NCBI GenBank assembly: GCA_014695255.1
Contig: JACJNX010000122.1
Span: forward strand, 1-64,000
DNA length: 64,000 bases
Source of the DNA: Cyanobacteria bacterium FACHB-63
GTDB taxonomy: Bacteria > Cyanobacteriota > Cyanobacteriia > Leptolyngbyales > Leptolyngbyaceae
Direction of reading: 5' to 3'
Positions 25,957 through 35,177 of this stretch are shown here, piece by piece. The position numbers and the translations under genes were made by a program. The notes under the pieces are model-generated. The model had not been told where the DNA came from, searched no databases, and saw nothing but the letters and a program-made list of their open reading frames with translations. Numbering within the stretch: the first letter of the stretch is position 1; the number at the start of each line of letters is the position of its first letter.

Positions 25957-27174
25957 TTACTCCAATTCCACATTACGTTGCTGTTTTGATGCTCCATTCT
26001 TTCCATTCTGATGGATAGAAACCGTGTTCTGAGACTGTCGAACTTGATGTTGTTCGAGGCGGCGTTTGAGTTCGTCAAAGTGTTCAAAATCCTGCCACGT
26101 TAGCCGAGTCGTGACCGAATGAGTATCCACAGATTCCTTCGGTCGTCCATGTACCTGCCCTCGGCTGTCCTGCTTCGAGAAAATTAAAACCCGACCATCC
26201 TCAGTCAGTTCTAAACGAAATCTACCGCGCTCCGCATCCCAGACGGGCGTTTTCATAAAGGTGAGAAAATCCCGCACGGTCTGCTCGGTTTCTCTCACTT
26301 TGAATGCGTATTCTGCTTCGTGGCTGCCTTGAGCGGGAAGCTGATTGAGATGATTTAAGGTGGCTTGGAATTGAGCGGGAGATAATCGATCGCTAACGTT
26401 TAAAACCCTGATCCCCTTGCGCGTCTCTCTCAGGCGCATTAACTCGCCACTGGTATCTGCCAAAATGTACTGATTCTTCCCGTGTTGAGCAATCGAAAAA
26501 TCTCCAACTTGATAAGTGTTTTCCTTTGTACTGTCATAGCCACGATGAAAAGCTTGCAATGCGGCTTGAGCAATGGCTTGATGATGCCATCGCTGGGATT
26601 GACCTGATAGCCAATTCACGCCGTTCTGCATTAGCGATCGCAAAAAGCTCTGAAGCTTTGTTCCAGGTAGTCTCTGAATTTGCTTTCTGGCAATAGTGTT
26701 GGGCTGTAGGGATTGGCGTTGTGCTTGGTGTCCGTCTGAATTCTCTAAAGCCGTTAATCTTTGCTTCTGTTGCTGGATCTCGTTAATCGTCACAACCCCA
26801 TCTCGTTCTTGTCGATAAAGCGTTGTGTCTCCAATCTTGATTTCGATTGCAGGTCGGCGGCGATGATAGTGCGTTGGATCGATGTTCTCGTTCGCAGGTA
26901 GCTGCAAGGCATCGAGCAAAATTCTCATACGCTCTTGAGTGAGATCATTCCGATGTTGACCGTTTGCCATTGGACCAAAGATTTGCCGCAAGACTCGCTC
27001 GTCTTTGCCGCTACTCATCCAGATTCGCAGAGCATCTTCAGGCTTTTCTTTTTGTCGTTGAAGTGTTGCCCACTGGAGCGAGTCGTGAAGCAATTGTCCA
27101 AAAATGTCGAAAAATACGTCGATATGACGGCTCATTGCATCCGCATCGCTTGCATGTACAGTTGAATGAACCAT
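25957..27174 (-). CDS. Plasmid-specific hypothetical protein of the conjugation operon
   Basis: No family recognised. The 405-residue product is soluble, rich in Gln, His and Arg. A central segment (about 215-260) reads HRGYDSTKENTYQVGDFS and NQYILADTSGELMRLRE, a small beta-rich unit seen in relaxase-associated plasmid proteins of cyanobacteria as far as I recall. The C-terminus is low-complexity. The start has a GAGGA ribosome site placed at the end of the preceding gene, 3 bp away, so the two are probably co-translated. Confidence 0.5.
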   Translation of the reverse strand: MVHSTVHASDADAMSRHIDVFFDIFGQLLHDSLQWATLQRQKEKPEDALRIWMSSGKDERVLRQIFGPMANGQHRNDLTQERMRILLDALQLPANENIDPTHYHRRRPAIEIKIGDTTLYRQERDGVVTINEIQQQKQRLTALENSDGHQAQRQSLQPNTIARKQIQRLPGTKLQSFLRSLMQNGVNWLSGQSQRWHHQAIAQAALQAFHRGYDSTKENTYQVGDFSIAQHGKNQYILADTSGELMRLRETRKGIRVLNVSDRLSPAQFQATLNHLNQLPAQGSHEAEYAFKVRETEQTVRDFLTFMKTPVWDAERGRFRLELTEDGRVLIFSKQDSRGQVHGRPKESVDTHSVTTRLTWQDFEHFDELKRRLEQHQVRQSQNTVSIHQNGKNGASKQQRNVELE

Positions 27175-27177
27175 GAT

Positions 27178-27570
27178 TTATTCCTCCAATGCTTCGTTCA
27201 ATTCGGCGATCTGCTGCGCGAAATCACTCATCAATTCCATTCGATTGACAACAATCTCACCCTGCACGTGAAATAAGGCTGTCTGCCCATCAAAGCTGTA
27301 CTCCACAAACGGGGGATCATAATCTGCTGAACAAGGGCGCTCATATATTGGCGAACTCTTTCCCTGTTCCCAACGACGGAAGGGAATGTCGTCAAACAAT
27401 TCTTCGATCACGCAAGGCACATAGTCTGGGGAAAAAGGAGATAGCGATCGCGCTTCTTGCAAATTGGCAACCACTTCGGGTTCTTTTATCAGAATTGAGA
27501 TCGCACGTTCCGACAGACCCCAATCTCGTAATAGGACTTGAATTTCCTGTGGTTCTAGTAATTTCGTCAT
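27178..27570 (-). CDS. Small hypothetical protein next to the coupling-protein gene
   Basis: A 130-residue acidic protein, with a helical start (LEPQEIQVLLRDWGLSERAISILIKEPEVVANLQ) and a beta-rich centre. No named domain is recognised. A GGAG site lies 8 bp before the ATG and the gene begins 12 bp after the coupling protein, in the same operon. Confidence 0.5.
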   Translation of the reverse strand: MTKLLEPQEIQVLLRDWGLSERAISILIKEPEVVANLQEARSLSPFSPDYVPCVIEELFDDIPFRRWEQGKSSPIYERPCSADYDPPFVEYSFDGQTALFHVQGEIVVNRMELMSDFAQQIAELNEALEE

Positions 27571-27582
27571 CTAAAAAACTCC

Positions 27583-29349
27583 TTAGACAAATTCCTCGAA
27601 CTCTTCCTTGTCCGCTTCTGACTTGGATTGTTTCTGCGGCAGTGGAAACAATCGTTCTGCCATTGATTGGCGCACTTGTAGTGCTGCTCGAAGTGAATCC
27701 TGATCGGCGTGATGAGGTGCGACAACTTCGATTAAGCGATCGCGCATCACAGTCCACAGTTCTTCACTTCGTCGTTGAGTCGCTCGATCTTTTTCGGGTA
27801 GACGTACCTTCAGGCGCAGCGGAACTGACGCTTCTCCATGCCCTCGATAAGCAGGATTGATCACGATGCACTCACCTTGGTCAAATTTCACAAAATCTTC
27901 CGCTGAGACTAACGGACACCGTTGATATTGCTCAGAGCGACTTCGGCTGCCATTTCGTCCATAGCTCTGAGACTGACTATAAAATCGAACTTCTTGATCT
28001 CCCAAATAGCGCGAGAATCCCGCCGCTGTTTCGTAGTCGCGTGGATTAAAAATAACTTTGGTTCCGCAGGCAGCAAAGATCGCTTGGGCTAGGTCACGTT
28101 GATAGATGTGCTGAAGTTGTGAGGCGTTCTGATAGCCAAGAATCGGAGCGAAGCCTAGCGATCGGAACTCATTCACCCACTTTGGCAAATCCGGTAGATA
28201 CAGCGTGGGTAATTCGTCGAGCGAAACCACGAGCGGTTCTTTACGAGAACGAGAGAAATTGCGGGTAATCACCAGATGTAGAATTGCAGCCAACAATGGC
28301 ACAATGACATCTCGCTTCTCCAAATCAGCTTGCAAAAATAGCATTTGCTTGCCCTGTAAATCTAGCGAAAAACTTGTCGTCCCGCAAACACTGGAAAGTA
28401 GATCGCGCTTAATGAATGGACTAACAGCGCGGTTAGCAGTTGCGAGAATACCTGCAACAGTTTTTTCGGAATCCGCAGATAGCAGTAATTGTTGGAAACT
28501 CGGTTTCACAAAATCGTCCAGTCGTCCCTCATTGTGAGCCGCTTGAATCCGTGCAGAAAATTGTGAGAGTCCGAGCAAGCTATACGCCATTGCAAGATCT
28601 GGGTAGGGTGTACCTTTCGCCAACAGAAAGACACCTTCTACCACTTGCTCTCCAGCGTCTGCGAAAAATGGATCTTCTTTGACTCCAGAGAAGCGTTGGG
28701 TATTGCGATTGATGGTGACTGCAAGCTGACGAGCCATCAACGCATCACCATCGTTTGCGATAAAGTCGAGCGGGTTAATCACACTGCTGTAGGCTTGACC
28801 AGGAGCGAAAACGTGAACGATGTAGCCTCTTGATGCAGCATAGGCTGCGTGAGCTTCGAGTTGTGAGCCTTTGTAGTCGTAGCACACGATCGGTAGCCCT
28901 TGCTCGATCGCAGAACGAATCGCGGGATCAATGATCGAGAAGGTCTTTCCGCTATTCGGCGCACCACAAACGATCGTGCCTTGCTGTGCGTGGGGTAGGT
29001 AGAGCGTGGGCATTGTGTCAAGCAACAAGGGTTTTGTTTGCGCCCACAAATTCTGAACTGTTGGAGTGCCAGACCAGAGCGTGACTTGATTGGATTTACG
29101 ATCGCGCAATTGTTTCTGGGCTTCTCGCACCGCTGCCCATTTCTCCCACCGTCCGCCGAATCGTCCTTGTGCGATTTTGCCTTTCTTTTGTTTGCCGAAT
29201 ACTGACATGAAGACGACAAAGACGAATCCGATCAACAGCATGACTCCTACTTCAGAACGCAGGAGGTTCAGCATCGTGTGACCCAGACTATTCAAGGGTT
29301 GCTGCGCGGCTTGAGTGAATTGTCTGCTCTGATTGGATGCTGCACTCAT
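27583..29349 (-). CDS. virD4: Type IV secretion coupling protein (VirD4/TraG family)
   Basis: This ATPase brings the relaxase-DNA complex to the transfer channel. A hydrophobic N-terminal helix (about 33-50, VGVMLLIGFVFVVFMSVFG) precedes Walker A CGAPNSGKTFS at about 126-135 and the typical QGLPIVCYDYKGSQLE. Walker B is LVVSLDELPTLYLPDL near 377, and a TraG-like FAACGTKVIFNPRD lies at about 430. Only one membrane helix is seen where VirD4 often has two. I start at ATG 29349, which overlaps the upstream stop (ATGA), indicating coupled translation. The C-terminus is acidic. Confidence 0.85.
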   Translation of the reverse strand: MSAASNQSRQFTQAAQQPLNSLGHTMLNLLRSEVGVMLLIGFVFVVFMSVFGKQKKGKIAQGRFGGRWEKWAAVREAQKQLRDRKSNQVTLWSGTPTVQNLWAQTKPLLLDTMPTLYLPHAQQGTIVCGAPNSGKTFSIIDPAIRSAIEQGLPIVCYDYKGSQLEAHAAYAASRGYIVHVFAPGQAYSSVINPLDFIANDGDALMARQLAVTINRNTQRFSGVKEDPFFADAGEQVVEGVFLLAKGTPYPDLAMAYSLLGLSQFSARIQAAHNEGRLDDFVKPSFQQLLLSADSEKTVAGILATANRAVSPFIKRDLLSSVCGTTSFSLDLQGKQMLFLQADLEKRDVIVPLLAAILHLVITRNFSRSRKEPLVVSLDELPTLYLPDLPKWVNEFRSLGFAPILGYQNASQLQHIYQRDLAQAIFAACGTKVIFNPRDYETAAGFSRYLGDQEVRFYSQSQSYGRNGSRSRSEQYQRCPLVSAEDFVKFDQGECIVINPAYRGHGEASVPLRLKVRLPEKDRATQRRSEELWTVMRDRLIEVVAPHHADQDSLRAALQVRQSMAERLFPLPQKQSKSEADKEEFEEFV

Positions 29350-29903
29350 GGCTTTTGAACCTCCGCATCCACAAATCGATACTGTTGTCCGTCGTAGCAC
29401 CACCGCACGACTTCAATCTGATTGCGCTTTAAGTCTCGCTGATTAAATTTCAAACAGGGTAAGCCGTTTTGTAAAGTCGCGGTTGGTTCAATCAATGGTT
29501 TCCCTTGCGGGGGATTGGGATTAAGATAAACGGCTAAAACTCGCTTGTATCGATCGTTAGTTTGAATATAACCTTCAAATTCGCAGCCAGCTTTGCCACA
29601 TCTCGGATTAAGATGTGTTCGATTTGGTTCAAGCGCAACACGACTATCAATTAGATATAGTGCTTTTTCTTGTCCAGATCGGCGAATCTTAAGGACTCGC
29701 ATTCTACCGACATCTACAGGCACTCCAGATTGCTGATAGCCCTGCTGAAGCTGGGTCTGTAACTTAGGTATGGATGATTGTGAGAGATACGTCCATTTCA
29801 AATCGCCCTGAGCGATCGCGGAGGAAGTGCAAGCGATCGCAAGCTGGCTCACCAGAAACACGAGGATCAGCAACACATAGGATCTCAAAGAGTGTTTTGC
29901 CAT
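29346..29903 (-). CDS. Exported protein of the transfer operon
   Basis: From ATG 29903 (site GGAG) the product has a signal sequence SYVLLILVFLVSQLAIACTSSAIAQG, ending either in a lipobox-like LAIAC or in a SAIA-Q signal-peptidase site. The mature part is beta-rich with two cysteines in NPRCGKAGCEFEGY and two near the C-terminus (PCLKF, RWCYD), plausible disulphides in the periplasm. No named family. Its stop overlaps the coupling-protein start. Confidence 0.55.
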   Translation of the reverse strand: MAKHSLRSYVLLILVFLVSQLAIACTSSAIAQGDLKWTYLSQSSIPKLQTQLQQGYQQSGVPVDVGRMRVLKIRRSGQEKALYLIDSRVALEPNRTHLNPRCGKAGCEFEGYIQTNDRYKRVLAVYLNPNPPQGKPLIEPTATLQNGLPCLKFNQRDLKRNQIEVVRWCYDGQQYRFVDAEVQKP

Positions 29904-29911
29904 AGAATCTC

Positions 29912-30493
29912 CTACACTCCTGTTCGTGAATTCAGAATTTTGTAGGTCTTCGGAATCTGGATGTCTAATTGCTGCAACGCCCAAACCTGCTCCGGAGGCA
30001 AGAAATGAGGAATCTTCGGATCAGCCGCACGAGCCGTAAACCTTCTTTGAAATTCTGCTTTGCTTCCTGCTTTTGCGATCCAGAATCGATATCGTTGTAA
30101 TTCTAGGTTTCTCGCAGCTGCAATCGGTATATACGTGCTGAGTGGCTTCAATCCAGAGCCAAGGTGATGCAGCAGCAAACAACCAATGGCATCAGATTGA
30201 ATCAGAGCATCCCAGTATTCTGACGTTGCATTGGCAAACTCATAGATTGATAACAAGTGATAAATGACTGTGTTGTCTGAAACTGTACCCAGAACGTCAA
30301 ACATCGCTCCTTCTGCAGGAATGCAGGAAACAATTTGCGGAGGAACGATTGTTCCTTTCGCTGGGATCGGTTGATTGGGTTGAAGAGTTTGTGCTTGGAG
30401 GGATGACGAGGTAGGCAGGGACGAGAACCTGGAGATCGCAATGACAAAGACGATCGTCGCGCCACTAATCCATAACCATCGAAGTCTTCGCAT
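29912..30493 (-). CDS. Membrane-anchored or exported protein of the transfer operon
   Basis: I start at ATG 30493 (MRRLRWLWISGATIVFVIAIS), an N-terminal signal or anchor; the longer frame overlaps the M23 gene. The mature part has VSCIPAEGAMFDVLG, a helical middle, and the ending QVWALQQLDIQIPKTYKI. I do not recognise it. It lies 10 bp after the peptidase gene and just before the exported protein gene, so it is probably a periplasmic transfer component. Confidence 0.5.
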   Translation of the reverse strand: MRRLRWLWISGATIVFVIAISRFSSLPTSSSLQAQTLQPNQPIPAKGTIVPPQIVSCIPAEGAMFDVLGTVSDNTVIYHLLSIYEFANATSEYWDALIQSDAIGCLLLHHLGSGLKPLSTYIPIAAARNLELQRYRFWIAKAGSKAEFQRRFTARAADPKIPHFLPPEQVWALQQLDIQIPKTYKILNSRTGV

Positions 30494-30503
30494 TACTTGC
30501 CTC

Positions 30504-32774
30504 CTACTTTCGTAAATACGGCATTGGATCAACCGGAGTTCCATTCTTGCGGACTTCAAAATGCAGATGTGGTCCGGTTGAGCGTCCTTCGGCTCCCACA
30601 CCGCCAATAGTTTCACCTTGAGCGACTTTTTGCCCGGTCTTGACTGAGATCTGGCTTGGATGTCCGTAGTAGGTTTTTAATCCGTTGCCATGATCGATAA
30701 TGATTAACGTGCCATATCCATCGGGATCAGCTCTGCCTGCGAATTCTACGGTTCCGCCATCAGCAGCTTTAATTGGTGTCCCCATCGGAACGGCGAAATC
30801 CAAGCCTGCGTGAGAGTGGTCACCGCGATCGGCACCGAAGTACCCACCTGATGGAATCGGAGCATTGGCTCCATGAGGATAGATCATTTTTCCAGTTGCT
30901 TTACCAGAACCAACACAAGTTCTCCCTTTCTTTCGCAAAGCAAGCTGATAGTGTTGCACTAATTCCTTCCCGTAACTATACATACTCAGACGACCGTGAA
31001 TATCTGATGCTCCACTATCTATCAAGTCTGAATCAGAGCCACCAAAATGAATCTGCCCTAGTCGCTCGATTAAGCGTGTTCCGGTGAAAGGCCGCCCTGT
31101 TTTTGGATCAATCTGTTGCATTGCAATGCGAATATTGTTGCGTTGATCCTGCTTAAACAAAGCGTCTTGGTCTGCTTGAGTGAAATATTGAGGCAACTCT
31201 CGTTCCAGAGCGGCACGGTAACTCTGAGAATTGTTGTTGACATCTGCACGACTGAGAAAATCCGCACCACCAGGACGCTTTTGAATAATCGCTCTTACAT
31301 CGCTTCTAAAAGTCATGTATTGATAGCGTCCCAACCCTCGCCCACCAACTTCGGGGTCATAATATCCTGCTGAGTTGTAACCGCCTTCGATCCCACTAAT
31401 TCCTTCTGCTAGCGCTGATAAATCAACGGTTCCCGAACTTTCTCCACATAAAGAGCTATCTGAGTCATTCCAAGTCGGTGAGCCATCATCTAGTGGAACC
31501 CCTGCTGCCCTCGCTTTCTCGAAAACTTCCTCTGGAATCGAAGCTTGTGTCGTTGCACCGCCTTGATCATCAAGAAATCCAACCAGAATCGGGTCGCGTT
31601 CGTGATAGCTCATGAACGGAATGGGACCGATGAAATAGGGTGTGCAGCCGAGGTCGGCAAACAAACTTCGCTGACAAATACGAAAAAATAAAGCGGTGTC
31701 TACTCTACCTTCGGATTCGACAACATCCCAAACGACAACTTTGAAAAGTTTGCCGAACGGATGTCGTCCGGTTGGTTCTTTACCGCCATTGACTTCCCCC
31801 AACAAACCACGTCCTCCTCGCACCTTCTGAAATTTGCCAGAAATCCACTGTTTACCGTGCAATGTCTGTGATCCGGTTAATTCAGCGTAGGCGCAGTTTT
31901 CTCGGCATGGAACTTGAAATCCCTGAACATCGCTGCCTGTGATCGTATTGGTGCGGTTCGCTTCTTTTGAGCCATAAGCAATATCAACAACTCCGATCGC
32001 GCCCCCTGCAATTAGAGAAGCCGGAAACTGGCTGAACGGGAGATCTTTAAGTCCGGGAACTTGGCTAATGGTTGCATTCTGCCAGTTCTGTAAATTGCTG
32101 AGTGGAATCTCTTTCAAACCTGGAAGATCCGCGATGCTAAAGCGATCAAGCTTAATCGCTCCCAACTTAAGATCTCTGAGTTCTGGTTTCCATTCCAGTA
32201 TTTCCTTCAATGTTCGATCGAAGATTGATCCGTCTAATTGTGCATACTTGAGTAATGCTTCAATCGGAGGAAGTTGCCTAATCCTGAAATCAGCAAGTCC
32301 TGGTATAGCTTGAGAAATACTCTCTAGTGTTTGCTGTCGTATCAATTCAAATCCTTCTAACGCTGCCTCGAATAAGTCATAATCTGCCTGGGAAGATGCA
32401 GCAATAGTTTGTAAGTTGAGTTGCTGTACATACAAACTGTCCTGAAAATCTCCCAGTTTCAGATATTGATCAAGTGTTTGCCCCAGCTTCCATCGTCGAG
32501 ATAGCTCATACCCGATCGCATTCGACCAATCAGCAGGAGAAATAAATTCACCTGATTGCGAGATTGGTGGTAAAGAAGCAAAGGTAATCTGTGACCAATC
32601 TGGTGTCATGGCATGAAGCCCTTCTTGCTCATGAATCTGATAAGGAACAGTGCTGATCGGAGCGGCGACTGCAACTTGCGGGAAAGACAAAAGATGTAGC
32701 GTGAAAGTCGAAATAAGAAATAGGAAACTGAGTACAAATGAAAACAGAACTTTGATGACAGTTGAACCTTGCAT
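30504..32774 (-). CDS. M23-family murein endopeptidase of the conjugation system
   Basis: The N-terminus is a signal/anchor (VLFSFVLSFLFLISTFTLHLL). A long middle carries five short repeats of the LPGLKEIPLSNLQ kind (about 165-260). A transglycosylase-like segment (ISGIEGGYNSAGYYDPEVGGRGLGRYQ, about 455-485) comes before the C-terminal M23 domain with metal ligands HSHAGLDFAVP (about 648) and GPHLHFEVR (about 735). The enzyme should open peptidoglycan for the transfer channel. The combination of a lytic-transglycosylase-like part and an M23 part fits a VirB1-type role. I prefer ATG 32774 over an upstream TTG at 32801. Confidence 0.8.
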   Translation of the reverse strand: MQGSTVIKVLFSFVLSFLFLISTFTLHLLSFPQVAVAAPISTVPYQIHEQEGLHAMTPDWSQITFASLPPISQSGEFISPADWSNAIGYELSRRWKLGQTLDQYLKLGDFQDSLYVQQLNLQTIAASSQADYDLFEAALEGFELIRQQTLESISQAIPGLADFRIRQLPPIEALLKYAQLDGSIFDRTLKEILEWKPELRDLKLGAIKLDRFSIADLPGLKEIPLSNLQNWQNATISQVPGLKDLPFSQFPASLIAGGAIGVVDIAYGSKEANRTNTITGSDVQGFQVPCRENCAYAELTGSQTLHGKQWISGKFQKVRGGRGLLGEVNGGKEPTGRHPFGKLFKVVVWDVVESEGRVDTALFFRICQRSLFADLGCTPYFIGPIPFMSYHERDPILVGFLDDQGGATTQASIPEEVFEKARAAGVPLDDGSPTWNDSDSSLCGESSGTVDLSALAEGISGIEGGYNSAGYYDPEVGGRGLGRYQYMTFRSDVRAIIQKRPGGADFLSRADVNNNSQSYRAALERELPQYFTQADQDALFKQDQRNNIRIAMQQIDPKTGRPFTGTRLIERLGQIHFGGSDSDLIDSGASDIHGRLSMYSYGKELVQHYQLALRKKGRTCVGSGKATGKMIYPHGANAPIPSGGYFGADRGDHSHAGLDFAVPMGTPIKAADGGTVEFAGRADPDGYGTLIIIDHGNGLKTYYGHPSQISVKTGQKVAQGETIGGVGAEGRSTGPHLHFEVRKNGTPVDPMPYLRK

Positions 32775-32828
32775 GTCACGCTCGATGCTTGAAAACTGCA
32801 ATGAATCGTAGAATGCACCCGATTTGGT

Positions 32829-34399
32829 TTAGTTGTCGTTTGCGATCGCATTCTGCTGATCTAATTCTGCTAACTCAGATCTAGCAGGCAGAGTTTTAGC
32901 TCGTGAATGTATTTCTGTAGTTAGCACAGCACCAGGTAATTGTGTGTTTCTCACAGCTTGAGAAAATTCTGACGGTAGCTGAACCGGATGGTTGATGTAA
33001 ACCTCAACGGGAGTTCCTGCGTTTAACTGATAGATATCAGGACGAGCTTGTAATTCGGCGATCGCACGTTTGTTTCGTTCAGCAGCACGATCGATCAGTG
33101 ACTCAGATACTCCCTGAAGTATCCCTGCCAAGATATCCGAACCAGATTTGCGATTACCTGAGACAATACTGCCGTTGTTGATGATGAGATTGCTATCAGA
33201 TCGAGTATAAATTTCTGATGCTCGACGAATGCCATTCAAGGCAATCATCTCAGTATTTCGCGAGGCAATCTCTGACTGCTTATCGTCACGACGATTGGCG
33301 ATTAGGGGCGTTCCTTCTCGACCTCGAATTTGGATGGTTCCGGCAGGCAGAGCAATTTCTGTCCGCTGACGATCGTGAATCACGATCGTCAGCGGACAGA
33401 AATTGCATCGAGTTTAATTAGCCCGTTATTCGAGACGGAATTAATTTGGGCAACAACCTCAGTCCCAGCAGGTAATGCAATAGTGCGATCGTGAGCCTGC
33501 AAAGGTTCAGATAAAACGACAACAAATCGATCATCAGAGATATTTTGACTTGCATCCGTTGCGATCTTCGGTTTCATCAGGGTTTTCTGTTGGATTGGCT
33601 GATCGACGACGATCGGCGTTTGTAAAACTCCTTCGGCTTTGGTTCCTGTCGTCATCAATTGAAGTGGTTCTCCTTGAGCAATGACGATCGCTGTTCTTGG
33701 CTTTACGACTCCATCTGTTAGAGACTGGGTTGAACTTTCCTGATCGATAGGAGATTGAAGTCGAGATTCTGGTTTTTGCGCCTGTGTCAAACTTGATTCT
33801 GGTGGCAATGGCTCAGAAGATTCAACTCGTTTTCGGGTAACGTTGCGAACGACAGGCTTCACAATCTCTGGAGGCACAGCTGCAATTCTCTCAGGGGGTA
33901 TCACAACACGAGGCATTGGTTGAGGTGGTGTATAGCTGGATGGCGCTACCGCAACGGGACGATTTGCGCTGGGTTGCGATTGTGTGGTCGATCGTGCTAC
34001 GGACTTTTGGATAGGCTTATTAGAAGATGCCTGTCTCAATCGCTCCAGTTCAATCCGCTGCTTTTCTAGTGCTAGTTGTGCCTGTGTTTGACCGAGTTTC
34101 TCGCGTTGATTGACTTGAGCTTCAGGTAATGGAGAAGCACTTGGCGGAGTCGAAGCAGTGGGTTGAGGATTCTGGTTATGGATTCCTTGCCGACTTCCCA
34201 GAAATATACCCGCAAACAGAAAGATTGGCAAAAGACAACCACCGACGATCGAAAGTTTAACGATTGGATGACTTGAGAGCGGTCTTGGCTGTCGTGCCTC
34301 TTCTGGATCAAATTCTCGTTCGTTCAGCAGCGGCTGATCAACTTGTGGCGCTCTCGCAAGATTTCGGAGTTCTTCAGGTGTAGGTGCATTCTGGTTCAT
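32829..34399 (-). pseudogene. virB10: VirB10/TrbI-like channel protein, frame broken at a palindrome
   Basis: Frame one (33389-34399) has a cytoplasmic start, a membrane helix (about 46-67, VKLSIVGGCLLPIFLFAGIFLG), a proline-rich periplasmic stretch and the VirB10 core beginning FVVVLSEPLQAHDRTIALPAGTEV. It stops at KLDAISVR. Frame two (32829-33383) continues the core with TEIALPAGTIQIRGREGTPLIA. Removing 11 bases (CGCTGACGATC, minus strand) at the palindrome restores a smooth AISVVIHDRQRTEIALPAG and 519 residues; the span of 1571 bp minus 11 is divisible by three. VirB10 links the inner and outer membrane parts of the channel, so this copy may be non-functional unless the break is an assembly artefact. 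It overlaps the VirB8-like gene by ATGA. Confidence 0.78.
33352..33406. repeat. Near-perfect palindrome, 27-bp arms with a one-base centre
   Basis: The left arm (33352-33378) begins GCAATTTCTGTCCGCTGACG and its exact reverse complement occupies 33380-33406; base 33379 is the centre. It lies at the break in the virB10-like frame. Without 11 bases on one side it would be an imperfect hairpin with 12-bp and 4-bp stems. Confidence 0.97.
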
Positions 34400-35169
34400 G
34401 GCTTTTCTCCCTCAAATGGTAAGATTTTCTCGATTTCTAGTCCGCGTTGTCGCAATTGATAAATGACTTGCTGATAATCTGAAGCAGGATCAGGCAGCGG
34501 AGTTTGAGGTGGCTCAACGGCACGAACAAAATAAGCATGGTTCCAGGGAATTGTGATCCCTGCGGGGTGATTGCGATCGACAACAATCAGATTCGCCACC
34601 AAATTGACCTGCCAGCGTCCGGTTGTACCTGCTAATGCTTGTGGCTCGGATACGTGCTGAACTACCAAAACCGTTTTTGTATTGCCCGCAAGTACGCCTT
34701 CGAGATGTGGCATCTTCGTTAGTTCTTCGAGAAAAGCTTCTCGAAAACTTGATTCCGAATCACTCGACAGCAGAAAAGACGCTTGCCACGCAACAGTCGG
34801 AACTCGTTTGCTTTTAACTTTGATGCCTTCGTCTTTCGCAGGTGATTGTGCTTTACCTGCGATCGTAGTTGTGGTCTTGCCTGACCAAGTGTAGGTAAAT
34901 GTTGCCCACTCTTGTACCAGTTGGCGAATGACTTGTGGTTCCCGGTAGTCGTAATCTGTCGATCGCACCGTAAAAGCTTGTCCATCTACTTTCTGTACAA
35001 GCGTTGGAGCGGGTTTTTGCGCGATTTGACTGATCGAGTGCCCGATCCAAATTAGCCCAACTGCGAGAAGCATTTCTCCGATCGCGAGTCCTACGAATGC
35101 CAAAGGCAAAATGTCACTCGAATCGAGTGTCGATCGCTTCAATCGTTTCCTAAGTTCAGAGATTTGCAT
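34396..35169 (-). CDS. VirB8-like inner-membrane protein of the transfer channel
   Basis: A short cytoplasmic start is followed by one membrane helix (about 22-46, PLAFVGLAIGEMLLAVGLIWIG) and a periplasmic domain of about 200 residues. This is the topology and size of VirB8. The order virB6-virB8-virB10 around it supports the call, though direct sequence motifs are weak. VirB8 nucleates channel assembly. The stop overlaps the virB10-like start (ATGA). Confidence 0.55.
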   Translation of the reverse strand: MQISELRKRLKRSTLDSSDILPLAFVGLAIGEMLLAVGLIWIGHSISQIAQKPAPTLVQKVDGQAFTVRSTDYDYREPQVIRQLVQEWATFTYTWSGKTTTTIAGKAQSPAKDEGIKVKSKRVPTVAWQASFLLSSDSESSFREAFLEELTKMPHLEGVLAGNTKTVLVVQHVSEPQALAGTTGRWQVNLVANLIVVDRNHPAGITIPWNHAYFVRAVEPPQTPLPDPASDYQQVIYQLRQRGLEIEKILPFEGEKP

Positions 35170-35177
35170 GATAGTCC

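Noticed and set aside
33352-33406. The palindrome as a transcription terminator or phage-type attachment site
   Set aside because: It lies inside one gene's conserved core, has no T-run, and removing 11 bases restores the frame.
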